In this document: piece after piece, positions 25,273-32,531 of the stretch
Layout: every line of letters begins with the position of its first letter
How positions within the stretch are numbered: the stretch's first letter is position 1
NCBI RefSeq assembly: GCF_002264395.1
Contig: NZ_NFVA01000049.1
Coordinates: 1 to 52,201 of the forward strand
Origin: Paenibacillus sp. VTT E-133291
Lineage (GTDB): Bacteria > Bacillota > Bacilli > Paenibacillales > Paenibacillaceae
Length of the DNA stretch: 52,201 nt
Reading direction: 5' to 3'
Notes under the pieces: model-generated
What the model was told of the DNA's origin: nothing
The model's input: only the letters and a program-made list of their open reading frames with translations
Databases searched by the model: none
Made by a program: the position numbers and the translations under genes

Positions 25273-25379
25273 AGCTTATCCCTCCCTGTATCGTCAACTA
25301 CACTAGCGCACCAGCGCATAAATCCATAAAATAACCCGTAAATTACAGCTAATGAAGCCACCATATACAGATCCATCAT
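25269..25379 (-). CDS. 36-aa membrane peptide coupled to kdpF
   Basis: An ATG frame (MMDLYMVASLAVIYGLFYGF, then RWC and a polar tail ending DDTGRDKL) with AAGGAG 11 bases upstream. It has a single hydrophobic helix of about 18 residues, then Arg-Trp-Cys and an acidic tail. The stop shares 3 bases with the kdpF GTG start, arguing for real translation. Small membrane peptides upstream of kdpF exist in other genomes by my recollection, but I know no assigned function. Either an extra Kdp subunit or a translational leader would fit. Confidence 0.65.
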   Translation of the reverse strand: MMDLYMVASLAVIYGLFYGFMRWCASVVDDTGRDKL

Positions 25380-25404
25380 ATCTCCCGCACTCCTTCTTTT
25401 ATCC

Positions 25405-25815
25405 TTAATGAGGTGATTTATCGATCAGAAAATCAGCATCACCACTGTGGGAATAGATTACATAACTTGCGCCAAGTCTTTTATAGACCAATCTAGGATT
25501 TATTGAGCTTGTGATTACAAAAATCGGCTGTGTCGTCCAGGTGCGGCACATCTGAATATACCGGCAGCATAACGTAAAGCTGCTCTCGAACAGATATACC
25601 CGGCCTACCGGGAACGGCGGGCGAAACCAAGTATTCTGATGGCGGGTATCTACTAGAATGACTTGCTCAATCCCTATCTCTTCAAGTAAGGACTTCTCAG
25701 GCAAGTTGTTAGTCAAGCCGGCCATCTTAATGCCTCTGAATTTTAGAAGCTTAATAAAATGTTCTCCTGCCTTCGTTGGCGCACATACCAGTACATATTC
25801 ATTCTGATCTGTCAT
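25405..25815 (-). CDS. Unknown 136-aa protein, first gene of the kdp operon
   Basis: I do not recognise the family. The N-terminus YVLVCAPTKAGEHFIKLLKF followed by RGIKMAGLTNN looks like a beta-alpha-beta unit. EEIGIEQVILVDTRH and PIFVITSSINPRLVYKRLGA could continue an alpha/beta fold. A distant Rossmann or RCK-like role is only a guess. It has four cysteines and no membrane helix. GAGGAG precedes the ATG. It lies between the c-di-AMP riboswitch/terminator and the small kdp peptides, 25 bp ahead of the 36-aa frame, so it is controlled together with Kdp. Confidence 0.7.
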   Translation of the reverse strand: MTDQNEYVLVCAPTKAGEHFIKLLKFRGIKMAGLTNNLPEKSLLEEIGIEQVILVDTRHQNTWFRPPFPVGRVYLFESSFTLCCRYIQMCRTWTTQPIFVITSSINPRLVYKRLGASYVIYSHSGDADFLIDKSPH

Positions 25816-25955
25816 CTCTTATTCTCCTCAAATGCTTCGCTTGTAAGATCAGAGCTTGATCACCCTGGTCTTGAAAGAAAAGCTACCGCTAATGATGAAT
25901 ATAACGACCTCTTTGTGAGGTTTTCCATAAATGCTTTGCTTAAAAAAGCACAGCA

Positions 25956-25985
25956 AAAAGCCACAAAGGATTCTCCTCTGTGGCT
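25956..25985 (-). terminator. Expression-platform terminator of the kdp c-di-AMP riboswitch
   Basis: AGCCACAAAGGA and TCCTCTGTGGCT pair (one G-T-like mismatch) around TTC. The minus strand continues with TTTTTGCTG and a second T6 run. It lies 36 bp downstream of the aptamer, as expected for a riboswitch that terminates when ligand is bound. Confidence 0.85.
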
Positions 25986-26020
25986 CCCTAGCGGTCACAT
26001 TGCACTCATCCTCTCTCCAT

Positions 26021-26187
26021 ACGCTTACGAGGTTAGCTGTCGGATTCGGGCGGTGAGAGTCGCCCTACCTGTAGAGGATGCGAGCACACTCGCATCCTCT
26101 ACAGGATTCACCCCATAACCGGCTTCCGACTCTCACATCGTCTGCCGATTGTTGGTTCCCCCGCTTTCCTTATCGGAAATTAAGCGG
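26021..26187 (-). ncRNA. ydaO/yuaA c-di-AMP riboswitch controlling the kdp operon
   Basis: Read on the minus strand it shows the conserved elements in order: CGCT (P1), GCGGGGGAACC, GGGGTGAATCC, TAGGGCGACTCTC, CCCGAATCCGACAGCTAACC, TCGTAAGCG. A perfect 17-bp variable stem lies at 26068-26105 (arms CCTGTAGAGGATGCGAG). ydaO-class RNAs bind c-di-AMP and switch expression off. c-di-AMP also shuts down K+ uptake in Firmicutes, which fits kdp as target. Confidence 0.95.
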
Positions 26188-26222
26188 ATCAAATATTCGA
26201 TTGTTGTATTGAAACAGGAGTA

Positions 26223-26252
26223 ATCATACCCTTATGCAGGAAGTATTGTAAA
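26223..26252 (-). promoter_or_regulatory. Promoter of the kdp riboswitch transcript
   Basis: TTTACA (26252-26247), 18-bp spacer, TATGAT (26228-26223) on the minus strand, about 36 bp before the aptamer. Hexamers and spacing are the same as in the divergent promoter at 26566-26595. Confidence 0.65.
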
Positions 26253-26429
26253 ACCTGATTGATGCCAAAATAATGCAAATTAAAAACTATTTTCGCATTG
26301 GAGAGCGCTTACTTGATATCCAATCTCTCTATATCTCTTGTTTACTCGAATTTGAATCGATTAGCGAAATACGGGCGTACCACGTGATTTTATTCACTAC
26401 GATTGGACGAATCCCCAAAAATCGCCTTT

Positions 26430-26497
26430 ATAGGTAAGGAAATAAGAAAGCGAGATTAAGCGAGCAAGAGGCTCGATAACTCGCAATAAATACCTAT
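26430..26497. repeat. Nested inverted repeat between the two riboswitch promoters
   Basis: Three nested pairs: ATAGGTA/TACCTAT (430-436, 491-497), GCGAG/CTCGC (450-454, 480-484) and CGAGC/GCTCG (461-465, 471-475), positions within 26 kb. It is neither a riboswitch part nor followed by a strong T run. It could be an operator, a cruciform or a remnant. Confidence 0.5.
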
Positions 26498-26565
26498 TTG
26501 GTTCCCTTTTTCGTCGCAGTCGGCAGGATATGGATAAAATCGCGCTCAAAAGAACACTTTCTGTT

Positions 26566-26595
26566 TTTACAGAAACACCTTGAAAAGAGTATGAT
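26566..26595 (+). promoter_or_regulatory. Promoter of the second c-di-AMP riboswitch
   Basis: TTTACA (26566-26571), 18-bp spacer, TATGAT (26590-26595), ending 32 bp before the aptamer. It matches the kdp promoter in both hexamers and in spacing. Confidence 0.65.
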
Positions 26596-26627
26596 TCGGG
26601 TTGAATCTATTTCACAAAATACATTCA

Positions 26628-26771
26628 ACGCTGAGTTCCTGCCTTTGCAGGGAACGGGGGAACCATCAGGCCACATGGCCTACTTGGGGTGAATCCGAAG
26701 GAGACTGTTCAAGTCTCACATAGGTAGGGCGACTCTCACCGTCCGAATCCGACAGCTAACCTCGTAAGCGT
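26628..26771 (+). ncRNA. ydaO/yuaA c-di-AMP riboswitch controlling three unknown genes
   Basis: ACGCTGA (P1), ACGGGGGAACC, GGGGTGAATCCG, TAGGGCGACTCTC, GTCCGAATCCGACAGCTAAC, CTCGTAAGCGT occur in the order of the ydaO consensus. It is divergent from the kdp riboswitch, 440 bp away. The shared 3' cores are nearly identical, while the variable stem differs (AGACTG/CAAGTCT here). A terminator lies 60 bp downstream. Confidence 0.95.
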
Positions 26772-26830
26772 AAAGAGAGAGACCCTTGATCCGCCACGCT
26801 TTGGCACAGGTGTGTGTATACCTGTATTCC

Positions 26831-26869
26831 AAAACCGCAGCAGAGGTCCTCCTCTTGCTGCGGTTTTTG
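26831..26869 (+). terminator. Expression-platform terminator of the second c-di-AMP riboswitch
   Basis: AAAACCGCAGCA-GAGG pairs with CCTCTTGCTGCGGTTTT, one bulged base, followed by T5. It lies 28 bp before the first gene. With the aptamer it predicts that c-di-AMP turns the three genes off. Confidence 0.92.
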
Positions 26870-26896
26870 CGTTACCTGAATCTATAGGGTGATAGC

Positions 26897-27409
26897 ATGC
26901 TGGACGGGGTGAAAGGAATGAAACACTATTATTGGGGAACTCAGCAAGGGCTACTGGAGCCGATAAGTCTAAATTATGTTTGCTTTGGAGCGTTGTGGTT
27001 CGAAGAGGATCATCACAGAACTATTGTCGGCTATGCTTTTGGTCAGAAGCAGATTGAATCACTTCGCCATTTCAGCAGCCCATCTACCTGTGAATACTGT
27101 ATGGACCGAACAATTATATACGAAATATATAAAAATATCCGAGAAAAGCAACAGCTGCAGGATTGGTCAGCACACCAACGTTTTCCGTGGCTCACCGCTT
27201 TTAAGGAACCGTGGAAAGATGTTGCAGTCGGTTGGTACGTAATGAGATCCCGCAACACCTTTCCCTTACATTTATCCGTTATACGCAAACAGAAATTCAG
27301 ACTATGGCTAGAGCATGCCGCAGTCTGTGAGAATGAAGCTGAAATGCTCGCCTGTATAGAGAAGGCTAATGACATTCACCATGTAGATCTTAAGCTTTTG
27401 GAAACCTAA
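26897..27409 (+). CDS. Unknown protein 1 of the c-di-AMP-controlled operon (about 170 aa)
   Basis: No family recognised. It is soluble, rich in aromatic residues, with a CEYC pair near residue 64 and several scattered His. No signal peptide or membrane helix. Readable stretches are GALWFEEDHHRTIVGYAFGQ and WKDVAVGWYVMRSRNTFPLH. The start may be 26897 (AGGGTGA ahead) or 26918 (MKHYYWGTQQG, GGGGTG ahead). It is the first gene after the riboswitch terminator. GAGGAG 16 bp after its stop serves the next gene, so the three genes are one operon. Confidence 0.8.
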   Translation: MLDGVKGMKHYYWGTQQGLLEPISLNYVCFGALWFEEDHHRTIVGYAFGQKQIESLRHFSSPSTCEYCMDRTIIYEIYKNIREKQQLQDWSAHQRFPWLTAFKEPWKDVAVGWYVMRSRNTFPLHLSVIRKQKFRLWLEHAAVCENEAEMLACIEKANDIHHVDLKLLET

Positions 27410-27425
27410 GGAGGAGAAAACTGTC

Positions 27426-27935
27426 ATGGACCAGCGAAGACTATCTCGCATAGAAGTATTCGTCTTTGATTCACCTGAGCCTATTCATTATGGAATGGAG
27501 GCTGATCAAGGCAGCCGTTACGGCATCCTGAAACTTACCTGTAAAGGAGGTAGCAGCTGGGGGGCATGTCTTATCTCTGCCAATACCAAAACTTTCGATC
27601 TTATTAAATGGAGTTCTTTTCTCAGAATGATATACCATTGCCGGCTAGAGGAAGCGATAGATAAAGTACGTACACATGGTTCAGAGTGGGATCAGACTCA
27701 GTTTGAGCTAGTGCAAGGTGCTTTACAGGATTTAAAAGCCAAGCTGCAGGGTAAATCCTTGGCAGGGCACATTGAGCAAGGTCGTCTGTACAGAGCTGTC
27801 GCTGGTGGGAGAGATTCCAAAGGAGGGCGGCTATATTACAAACCATCCAGTGTTGCGCTTCAAAAACATAGTTATCCAGAACCTGATACCGCCGAGCTTA
27901 TCAACAAATCCATTTCTTACTTTTCTATATTATAG
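27426..27935 (+). CDS. Unknown protein 2 of the c-di-AMP-controlled operon (169 aa)
   Basis: No family confidently recognised. The N-terminal half (RIEVFVFDSPEPIHYG, then GILKLTCKGGSSWGACLIS) is beta-rich and faintly recalls the capping domain of enolase-superfamily enzymes, but the barrel is absent, so I do not assign it. The middle (FELVQGALQDLKAKLQGKS) is helical. The tail is basic and polar. The gene starts 16 bp after gene 1 with GGAGGAG and ends 39 bp before gene 3. Confidence 0.8.
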   Translation: MDQRRLSRIEVFVFDSPEPIHYGMEADQGSRYGILKLTCKGGSSWGACLISANTKTFDLIKWSSFLRMIYHCRLEEAIDKVRTHGSEWDQTQFELVQGALQDLKAKLQGKSLAGHIEQGRLYRAVAGGRDSKGGRLYYKPSSVALQKHSYPEPDTAELINKSISYFSIL

Positions 27936-27974
27936 GTTCATCCTATAAACAATTCTGAAAGGATCGTGTTTATC

Positions 27975-28427
27975 ATGCCTGACCCCTTACCTGCCGAATC
28001 CCCCCGTAGAACTACATTTGCAGCGTGTGTTCAAAAGTGTACGAATGATATCTATATGCTCAGTTCCATGTTGTTACAACAATCAGCAGAAGCCGAGAAG
28101 GTTACTATCCGTACTTTTAAAGAGCTTCATAAAATATTCCGTCAAAAAAGCTTCGACAGCCAGCTATTCTCTATCGAAGCTTACCGCTCTTGTATCCGAC
28201 AATGCGCCGATTATTACGCACGCCGGTCTCTCCTGTCTGCCAAGGCATTGCCTTGGGAGGAACAGCTTATAAAAACGATGTGGTATGGCCTAAAGCTATC
28301 TTTACCTCAAATAAGCATCATCCTGCAAAAGAGTGTTCCTGTACTAAAAGCGCAGCTTAGGCGTGTGCGGGAGCAACTGACTGCTCAAGAGGATTTACTG
28401 CCTAGTGGTAATCTATCCGTTGTGTAG
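27975..28427 (+). CDS. Unknown protein 3 of the c-di-AMP operon, degenerate ECF-sigma-like
   Basis: About 150 residues, mostly helical. The first half (CTNDIYMLSSMLLQQSAEAE, then IRTFKELHKIF) resembles sigma region 2 with its acidic-aromatic helix. The C-terminal part (MWYGLKLSLPQISIILQKSV, then LKAQLRRVREQL) reads like a region 4 helix-turn-helix in length and spacing. Key region 2 residues (the DAEDLVQ pattern) are not conserved, so it may be a sigma-derived regulator rather than a working sigma. Start: ATG at 27975, with AAAGGA 11 bases upstream. No terminator is obvious in the 280 bp that follow, which hold only the convergent gene's terminator. Confidence 0.75.
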   Translation: MPDPLPAESPRRTTFAACVQKCTNDIYMLSSMLLQQSAEAEKVTIRTFKELHKIFRQKSFDSQLFSIEAYRSCIRQCADYYARRSLLSAKALPWEEQLIKTMWYGLKLSLPQISIILQKSVPVLKAQLRRVREQLTAQEDLLPSGNLSVV

Positions 28428-28670
28428 CCCTAATGGGAAAAGACATTTGGTAAGTTTGCGAACTTCATGGACCTTATTGGATCAAAAACACCAACTAACC
28501 CCCCATCCATATCGAACAGCTGCACTGGAGTCCGCAACTATCTTCCAAAGGCGGTTTACTCGCAAATAACGCCTGCTGAGTCCGGATGAAGCTAAGATTA
28601 GATCTACTCCTTCATAATGAATATCAACAAAGGACAAGCCGCGGCTACATAACTTTTACGATATGTATAC

Positions 28671-28698
28671 AAAAAAGCCACGGCATCTGCCGCGGCTT
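28671..28698 (-). terminator. Terminator of the ABC-transporter operon and its small membrane protein
   Basis: GCC[A]CGGCA TC TGCCG[C]GGC, one mismatch, is followed on the minus strand by T6. It lies 12 bp beyond the 64-aa gene. A nearby perfect AGCCGCGGCT palindrome (around 28637) is separate. Confidence 0.85.
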
Positions 28699-28710
28699 CC
28701 TTATTTCCTA

Positions 28711-28905
28711 CTATAACGCTTTGCTCTTACGCGCCTTACCGTACATCCACAATCCTGCAACCATCCCTACCATGGCGATACCAGTTAATACACCTTGAGT
28801 GAAATCCATTAAAATGGATCCATCTGTCGGGAGCATTCTACTAACCATAGCTAGAGATACCGAACTCATTAAAAGCATCATATTATTTTGTTCACTTTTA
28901 GTCAT
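28711..28905 (-). CDS. Small membrane protein, 64 aa, unknown function
   Basis: MTKSEQNNMMLLMSSVSLAM begins the protein. Two hydrophobic stretches (about 8-22 and 35-55, the latter GVLTGIAMVGMVAGLWMYGK) and a basic C-terminus suggest a two-span membrane protein. AAGGAG sits 8 bases before the ATG at 28905. It is the last gene behind the ABC permease (32 bp gap) and may belong to that operon. No family recognised. Confidence 0.7.
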   Translation of the reverse strand: MTKSEQNNMMLLMSSVSLAMVSRMLPTDGSILMDFTQGVLTGIAMVGMVAGLWMYGKARKSKAL

Positions 28906-28937
28906 GATTACCACTCCTTAAAAGTTATTTAAGCCAC

Positions 28938-30227
28938 TTAGATCTTGTAAGCCTTCATCGCTTTTCTGATCTCTTTAATACTTGGACGTTTACCGTACAT
29001 CAATACGCCCGTGCGATAAATCTTGGCAGCCAACCATCCAAAGATGAACGTGGTAACAAGCAGGATGGCTAATGACACAATAACTTGCCAAATCGCTACT
29101 TCACCGACACCAATTCTGAGCAGCATGGTCAATGGAGAGGTGAACGGCACATAACTCGCAACCTTAACCAGCAGAGTATCCGCATTGGAGATACTGAATA
29201 GTGGAACATAGAATGCTACGAAGCCTAACATCATAATCGGCATAACCGCTTGGCCAAGATCCTCTGTACGGCTGACAATTGAACCTACAGCTGCATACAT
29301 CAAGGCATAGAGGAAATAACCCAGTACATAAAGAACAATCCCATAAAGCAACAAGTTAATATTAAGCTGGCCTAAATCCAGGTCTAAATCTTTCAAAATC
29401 GTTGCATTATGCGGAAGCTTAAGATTGACGACTACCGCTGCGATAATGACGCCAATTTGTAATAATCCTACTAAGAACACTCCGATAACTTTACCGAACA
29501 TTTGCGCTAACGGTGAGGCACTAGTAATCAGAATCTCCATGATCCGTGAGCTCTTCTCCGAAGTAATCTCAGCTGCGATCATATTACCAGTCATCATGAT
29601 AGACATGAAGAACAGCATAAGCATGGCGTATACAATAACGTAATTAATAGCTGGAGCGGATTCCTGCGACGCATCTTTATCTCCCGCAGTCCCATCAGGG
29701 TTGAGCTGCTGAGTAGCTATCTGTACCGGTGTTGACATAGCAGCAATCTGCTCCTGTGTCAGCTTGTCGCCAACAACGAACTGGGTGTTGGCCTGCTGAA
29801 GGGCATTTTGGAGATAGATTTGTACATCGCCCTTCAATTCACCACTTTCACTATAATAAGTAACGGGTGGAAGTCCTTCACCAGTCGATTCTGCAAAAGT
29901 AACATACCCCTCTACAGTCCCTTCATCTAAAGCTTTCTTTAGCTCCGCATCATCGGCAGAAGTATATTGCACAACTTTCGCCTGCGGCATTCCTTCAGGT
30001 GAAGTATATGCCTTCAACAACTCTGCAGCCTGATTTCCATCTTCCGCGATCACAGCAATTTGAGTCTCTGCGTTTGTTTTAGAATCACCCTTAAACTGAT
30101 CGATGATATACGGAAGATTCATCCCGATGCTGAGCAGCAACACTAGAATTAACGTAGTAATCATGAATGATTTCGTTCTTACTTTATTTTTAAAGGTAAA
30201 GCCAATAATTGTCCCCATCTTATTCAT
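28938..30227 (-). CDS. ABC-2 type permease, NatB/YhaP-like
   Basis: About 429 residues. One N-terminal helix (SFMITTLILVLLLSIGMNL) is followed by a ~150-residue extracytoplasmic domain and five to six C-terminal helices. This is the layout of NatB-type exporters of the ABC-2 family, which pump Na+ or small toxic molecules. The ATG at 30227 overlaps the ATPase gene and has GGTGGG 8 bases ahead. It pairs with the NatA-like ATPase immediately upstream. The transported molecule is not known. Confidence 0.85.
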   Translation of the reverse strand: MNKMGTIIGFTFKNKVRTKSFMITTLILVLLLSIGMNLPYIIDQFKGDSKTNAETQIAVIAEDGNQAAELLKAYTSPEGMPQAKVVQYTSADDAELKKALDEGTVEGYVTFAESTGEGLPPVTYYSESGELKGDVQIYLQNALQQANTQFVVGDKLTQEQIAAMSTPVQIATQQLNPDGTAGDKDASQESAPAINYVIVYAMLMLFFMSIMMTGNMIAAEITSEKSSRIMEILITSASPLAQMFGKVIGVFLVGLLQIGVIIAAVVVNLKLPHNATILKDLDLDLGQLNINLLLYGIVLYVLGYFLYALMYAAVGSIVSRTEDLGQAVMPIMMLGFVAFYVPLFSISNADTLLVKVASYVPFTSPLTMLLRIGVGEVAIWQVIVSLAILLVTTFIFGWLAAKIYRTGVLMYGKRPSIKEIRKAMKAYKI

Positions 30228-31122
30228 GAGATTCACCCACCGCTCTGATAAAGATTTGATTTAACGTTGGTTCCTTAATTTCAAAATGCTCCACTTCACC
30301 CTGCGCCATCGCCTGCTGTAGGATACTTTGTGCTGCGCCGATCTCACTGATTGACAGCAGATAACCTCTCTCCTGTCGCTGTACTGCTGTTACACCTGCA
30401 ATTGATTCTAGACCAGTCACTTCGTTATCCGTACGCAACAATACTTGTTCACGAGGATACCCACTCTTAATCGTACGAATATCGCCCTGCACGACAGTAT
30501 TGGAACGATCCAAAATCGTAATATTACGGCAAAGCTCTTCAACATGCTCCATCCGGTGAGTAGAGAATAAGATACTTGTTCCTTGATCACGCAATTCTTT
30601 TACCGTATCTTTCAGTAGTTCCACGTTAACAGGGTCCAAACCACTGAAGGCTTCATCAAGGATGAGAATTTGCGGCTTATGAACAACTGCGGCGATAAAG
30701 CCCATTTTCTGCTGATTCCCTTTGGAGAGCTCTTCAATCTTCTTATTGTAATAATCCGGAACCTCAAACCGATCGAGCCAGTAGCGAAGACTCTTATCTG
30801 CATCACTAGCCGACATCCCGCGCAGACGTGCCAAGTAGACGATTTGATCGCTTACCTTTACCTTTGGATATAATCCTCTTTCTTCGGGCAGATAGCCCAT
30901 GATTTGCTGGAGTTCGCTGTTATAAGGCTTTCCATTATATAAAATATTCCCGCCATCAGGGTAAATTAGGCCAAGCACCATACGCATTGTGGTTGTTTTT
31001 CCAGCACCATTTGCCCCCAGTAATCCGTAAATTTCCCCCTTGCCTACCGATAAATTAATTCCGTTTACAGCGGTTTTTTCTCCATATTGCTTCATTACAC
31101 TTTCCAGCTTTAAGGCTTCCAT
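30220..31122 (-). CDS. ABC transporter ATP-binding protein, NatA/YhaQ-like
   Basis: About 300 residues. Walker A GANGAGKTTT, the Q-loop at YLPEERGLYP, signature LSKGNQQKMGF, Walker B LILDEAFSGLDP and the switch His (LFSTHRM) are all intact. The ~80-residue C-terminal extension is the DUF4162-like domain of this branch. The ATG at 31122 is 4 bp after the previous ATPase stop and has AGAGGGGA ahead. It powers the NatB-like permease downstream. Confidence 0.9.
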   Translation of the reverse strand: MEALKLESVMKQYGEKTAVNGINLSVGKGEIYGLLGANGAGKTTTMRMVLGLIYPDGGNILYNGKPYNSELQQIMGYLPEERGLYPKVKVSDQIVYLARLRGMSASDADKSLRYWLDRFEVPDYYNKKIEELSKGNQQKMGFIAAVVHKPQILILDEAFSGLDPVNVELLKDTVKELRDQGTSILFSTHRMEHVEELCRNITILDRSNTVVQGDIRTIKSGYPREQVLLRTDNEVTGLESIAGVTAVQRQERGYLLSISEIGAAQSILQQAMAQGEVEHFEIKEPTLNQIFIRAVGESHE

Positions 31123-31126
31123 TTCT

Positions 31127-32056
31127 CTAGTCCCCTCTCTTGTGATCAATCAGGATAGGACGGTATCCCTGTGTCCATAAACCCAATATTTCATCTAATT
31201 CCAAAATGCGACTCTTGATAACTTTTACGCCCAAGTCATGAATGCGTTTCTCGTTCTTAGAAAATTGTTCTATGATAAACGAAGCTACACCCGGTGTATC
31301 CATGGCAAAGTTTATGCCTCCCGGTAATTCCGCTGATAACTCAGCAAGCTCCTCTTCATCTGCAATATTCACCCACACTTCAGTCCAAGCACCGAATAGA
31401 CTGTCTTTTTCGGCCATACCCAGCAGTTCACCCCTATGCATAAGCACGATATAATCTGCCAGCCGCCGTACCTCTTCCACAATGTGTGTAGAGATAATCA
31501 TCGTTGCATCCGTCTCTTCCATATACTTGTGAAGCGTCTCCATCATAATCTTCCAGGCAAAAGGATCAAGGCCAGAAGAGGGCTCATCCAGTAATAACAG
31601 ACGTGGGCGTGACGCAAGAGCTGCGGCAATTTCAAATTTCCGACGCTCACCTTTAGACATCTTCGAGAGCCTCATATGATACGGAACTTCAAAGCGATCC
31701 ATCAGATCCTGAAAATACGACTCATCCCAGTTTGGAAACCAATGCTTTCGAAATCGGGACGCTTGTTCCGCATTCCAGTGATTCTCTTCTGAAATCGGAT
31801 TCTCAGGGACGTAAGCAATAGATTGTCGCAGCTCTATAGGCAGCTCGTTATCATACTTGTTCTCAAACCAATAAATATCACCTTCCTCTGGGTTCGACAG
31901 CTGTAGAAGTAGATTCAGTAACGTGCTTTTACCAGATCCATTCTGACCTACCAAAGCTGTGATATATCCTTGAGGCAGATTCAGGTTTAGCGGTCCAATT
32001 GTCTTGCTACGCCGCTGTTTACGTACATTCCGCAATTCTATCGCCATCTGTACCAT
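31127..32056 (-). CDS. ABC transporter ATP-binding protein, YtrB-like
   Basis: 309 residues. Walker A GQNGSGKST near 37-45, the signature LSKMSKGERRKFEIAAAL, Walker B LLLLDEPSSGLDP and STHIVEEV are intact. It lies between the GntR gene and the NatA-like gene. The 242-aa membrane protein encoded at the operon start is the likely permease partner. The presence of two ATPases and two permeases in one operon recalls the B. subtilis ytr operon. Confidence 0.88.
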   Translation of the reverse strand: MVQMAIELRNVRKQRRSKTIGPLNLNLPQGYITALVGQNGSGKSTLLNLLLQLSNPEEGDIYWFENKYDNELPIELRQSIAYVPENPISEENHWNAEQASRFRKHWFPNWDESYFQDLMDRFEVPYHMRLSKMSKGERRKFEIAAALASRPRLLLLDEPSSGLDPFAWKIMMETLHKYMEETDATMIISTHIVEEVRRLADYIVLMHRGELLGMAEKDSLFGAWTEVWVNIADEEELAELSAELPGGINFAMDTPGVASFIIEQFSKNEKRIHDLGVKVIKSRILELDEILGLWTQGYRPILIDHKRGD

Positions 32057-32075
32057 CTGAGTAAGCGCCCACCTT

Positions 32076-32471
32076 TCATTCCTGTTCTCTATATTTACGT
32101 TCTACAATTTCCAGAAAAATCTGTTCAAGCTCTTCCTTGCTGCAATGTACCGATCGACCGATGTCTACTGCACTCTCAAGCGCTTTGCTGATCGTCTCTC
32201 GCTTATATTCCTCCATCGCAGAGGCACCTACATGGGATACAAAGGTACCTGTTCCTTGTCTTGTTCGTAGCAACCCTTCGTTCTCTAGATCCTGATACAC
32301 GCGTCGCACCGTAATCACACTACATTTCAGGTCTCCAGCAAACTCACGAATCGAGGGGAGCAGCGTACCTTCTGTAATAACTCCACTTATGATTAATGAT
32401 CTAAGCTGAGTCTCTATCTGATGGTAGAGGGGTTCAGCACTATTTTCGTTGATTTGTACGGGTATCCACAT
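32076..32471 (-). CDS. GntR-family regulator, YtrA subfamily
   Basis: 131 residues: a GntR winged helix (LYHQIETQLRSLIISGVI, SIREFAGDLKCSVITVRRVY, RTRQGTGTFVSHVG) with only a ~45-residue helical tail. This short form is the YtrA subfamily, which represses its own ABC-transporter operon and often responds to cell-wall antibiotics. GAGGTG precedes the ATG. Its probable operator is at the promoter upstream of the membrane protein gene (33329-33350). Confidence 0.9.
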   Translation of the reverse strand: MWIPVQINENSAEPLYHQIETQLRSLIISGVITEGTLLPSIREFAGDLKCSVITVRRVYQDLENEGLLRTRQGTGTFVSHVGASAMEEYKRETISKALESAVDIGRSVHCSKEELEQIFLEIVERKYREQE

Positions 32472-32531
32472 GTTTACACCTCGCCTTCCACTCTAGCTTG
32501 CTAGAGCGCCGTCCTTGCCATTTCAGATTGT

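Noticed and set aside
26280..26320. Catabolite-responsive (cre) site near GAGAGCGCTTAC
   Set aside because: The spacing between the TG and CG positions is off by one from the CcpA consensus.
27426..27935. Enolase-superfamily N-terminal domain in unknown protein 2
   Set aside because: Only a faint pattern (GILKLTCKGGSSWGACLIS) with no catalytic barrel. Not enough to assign.
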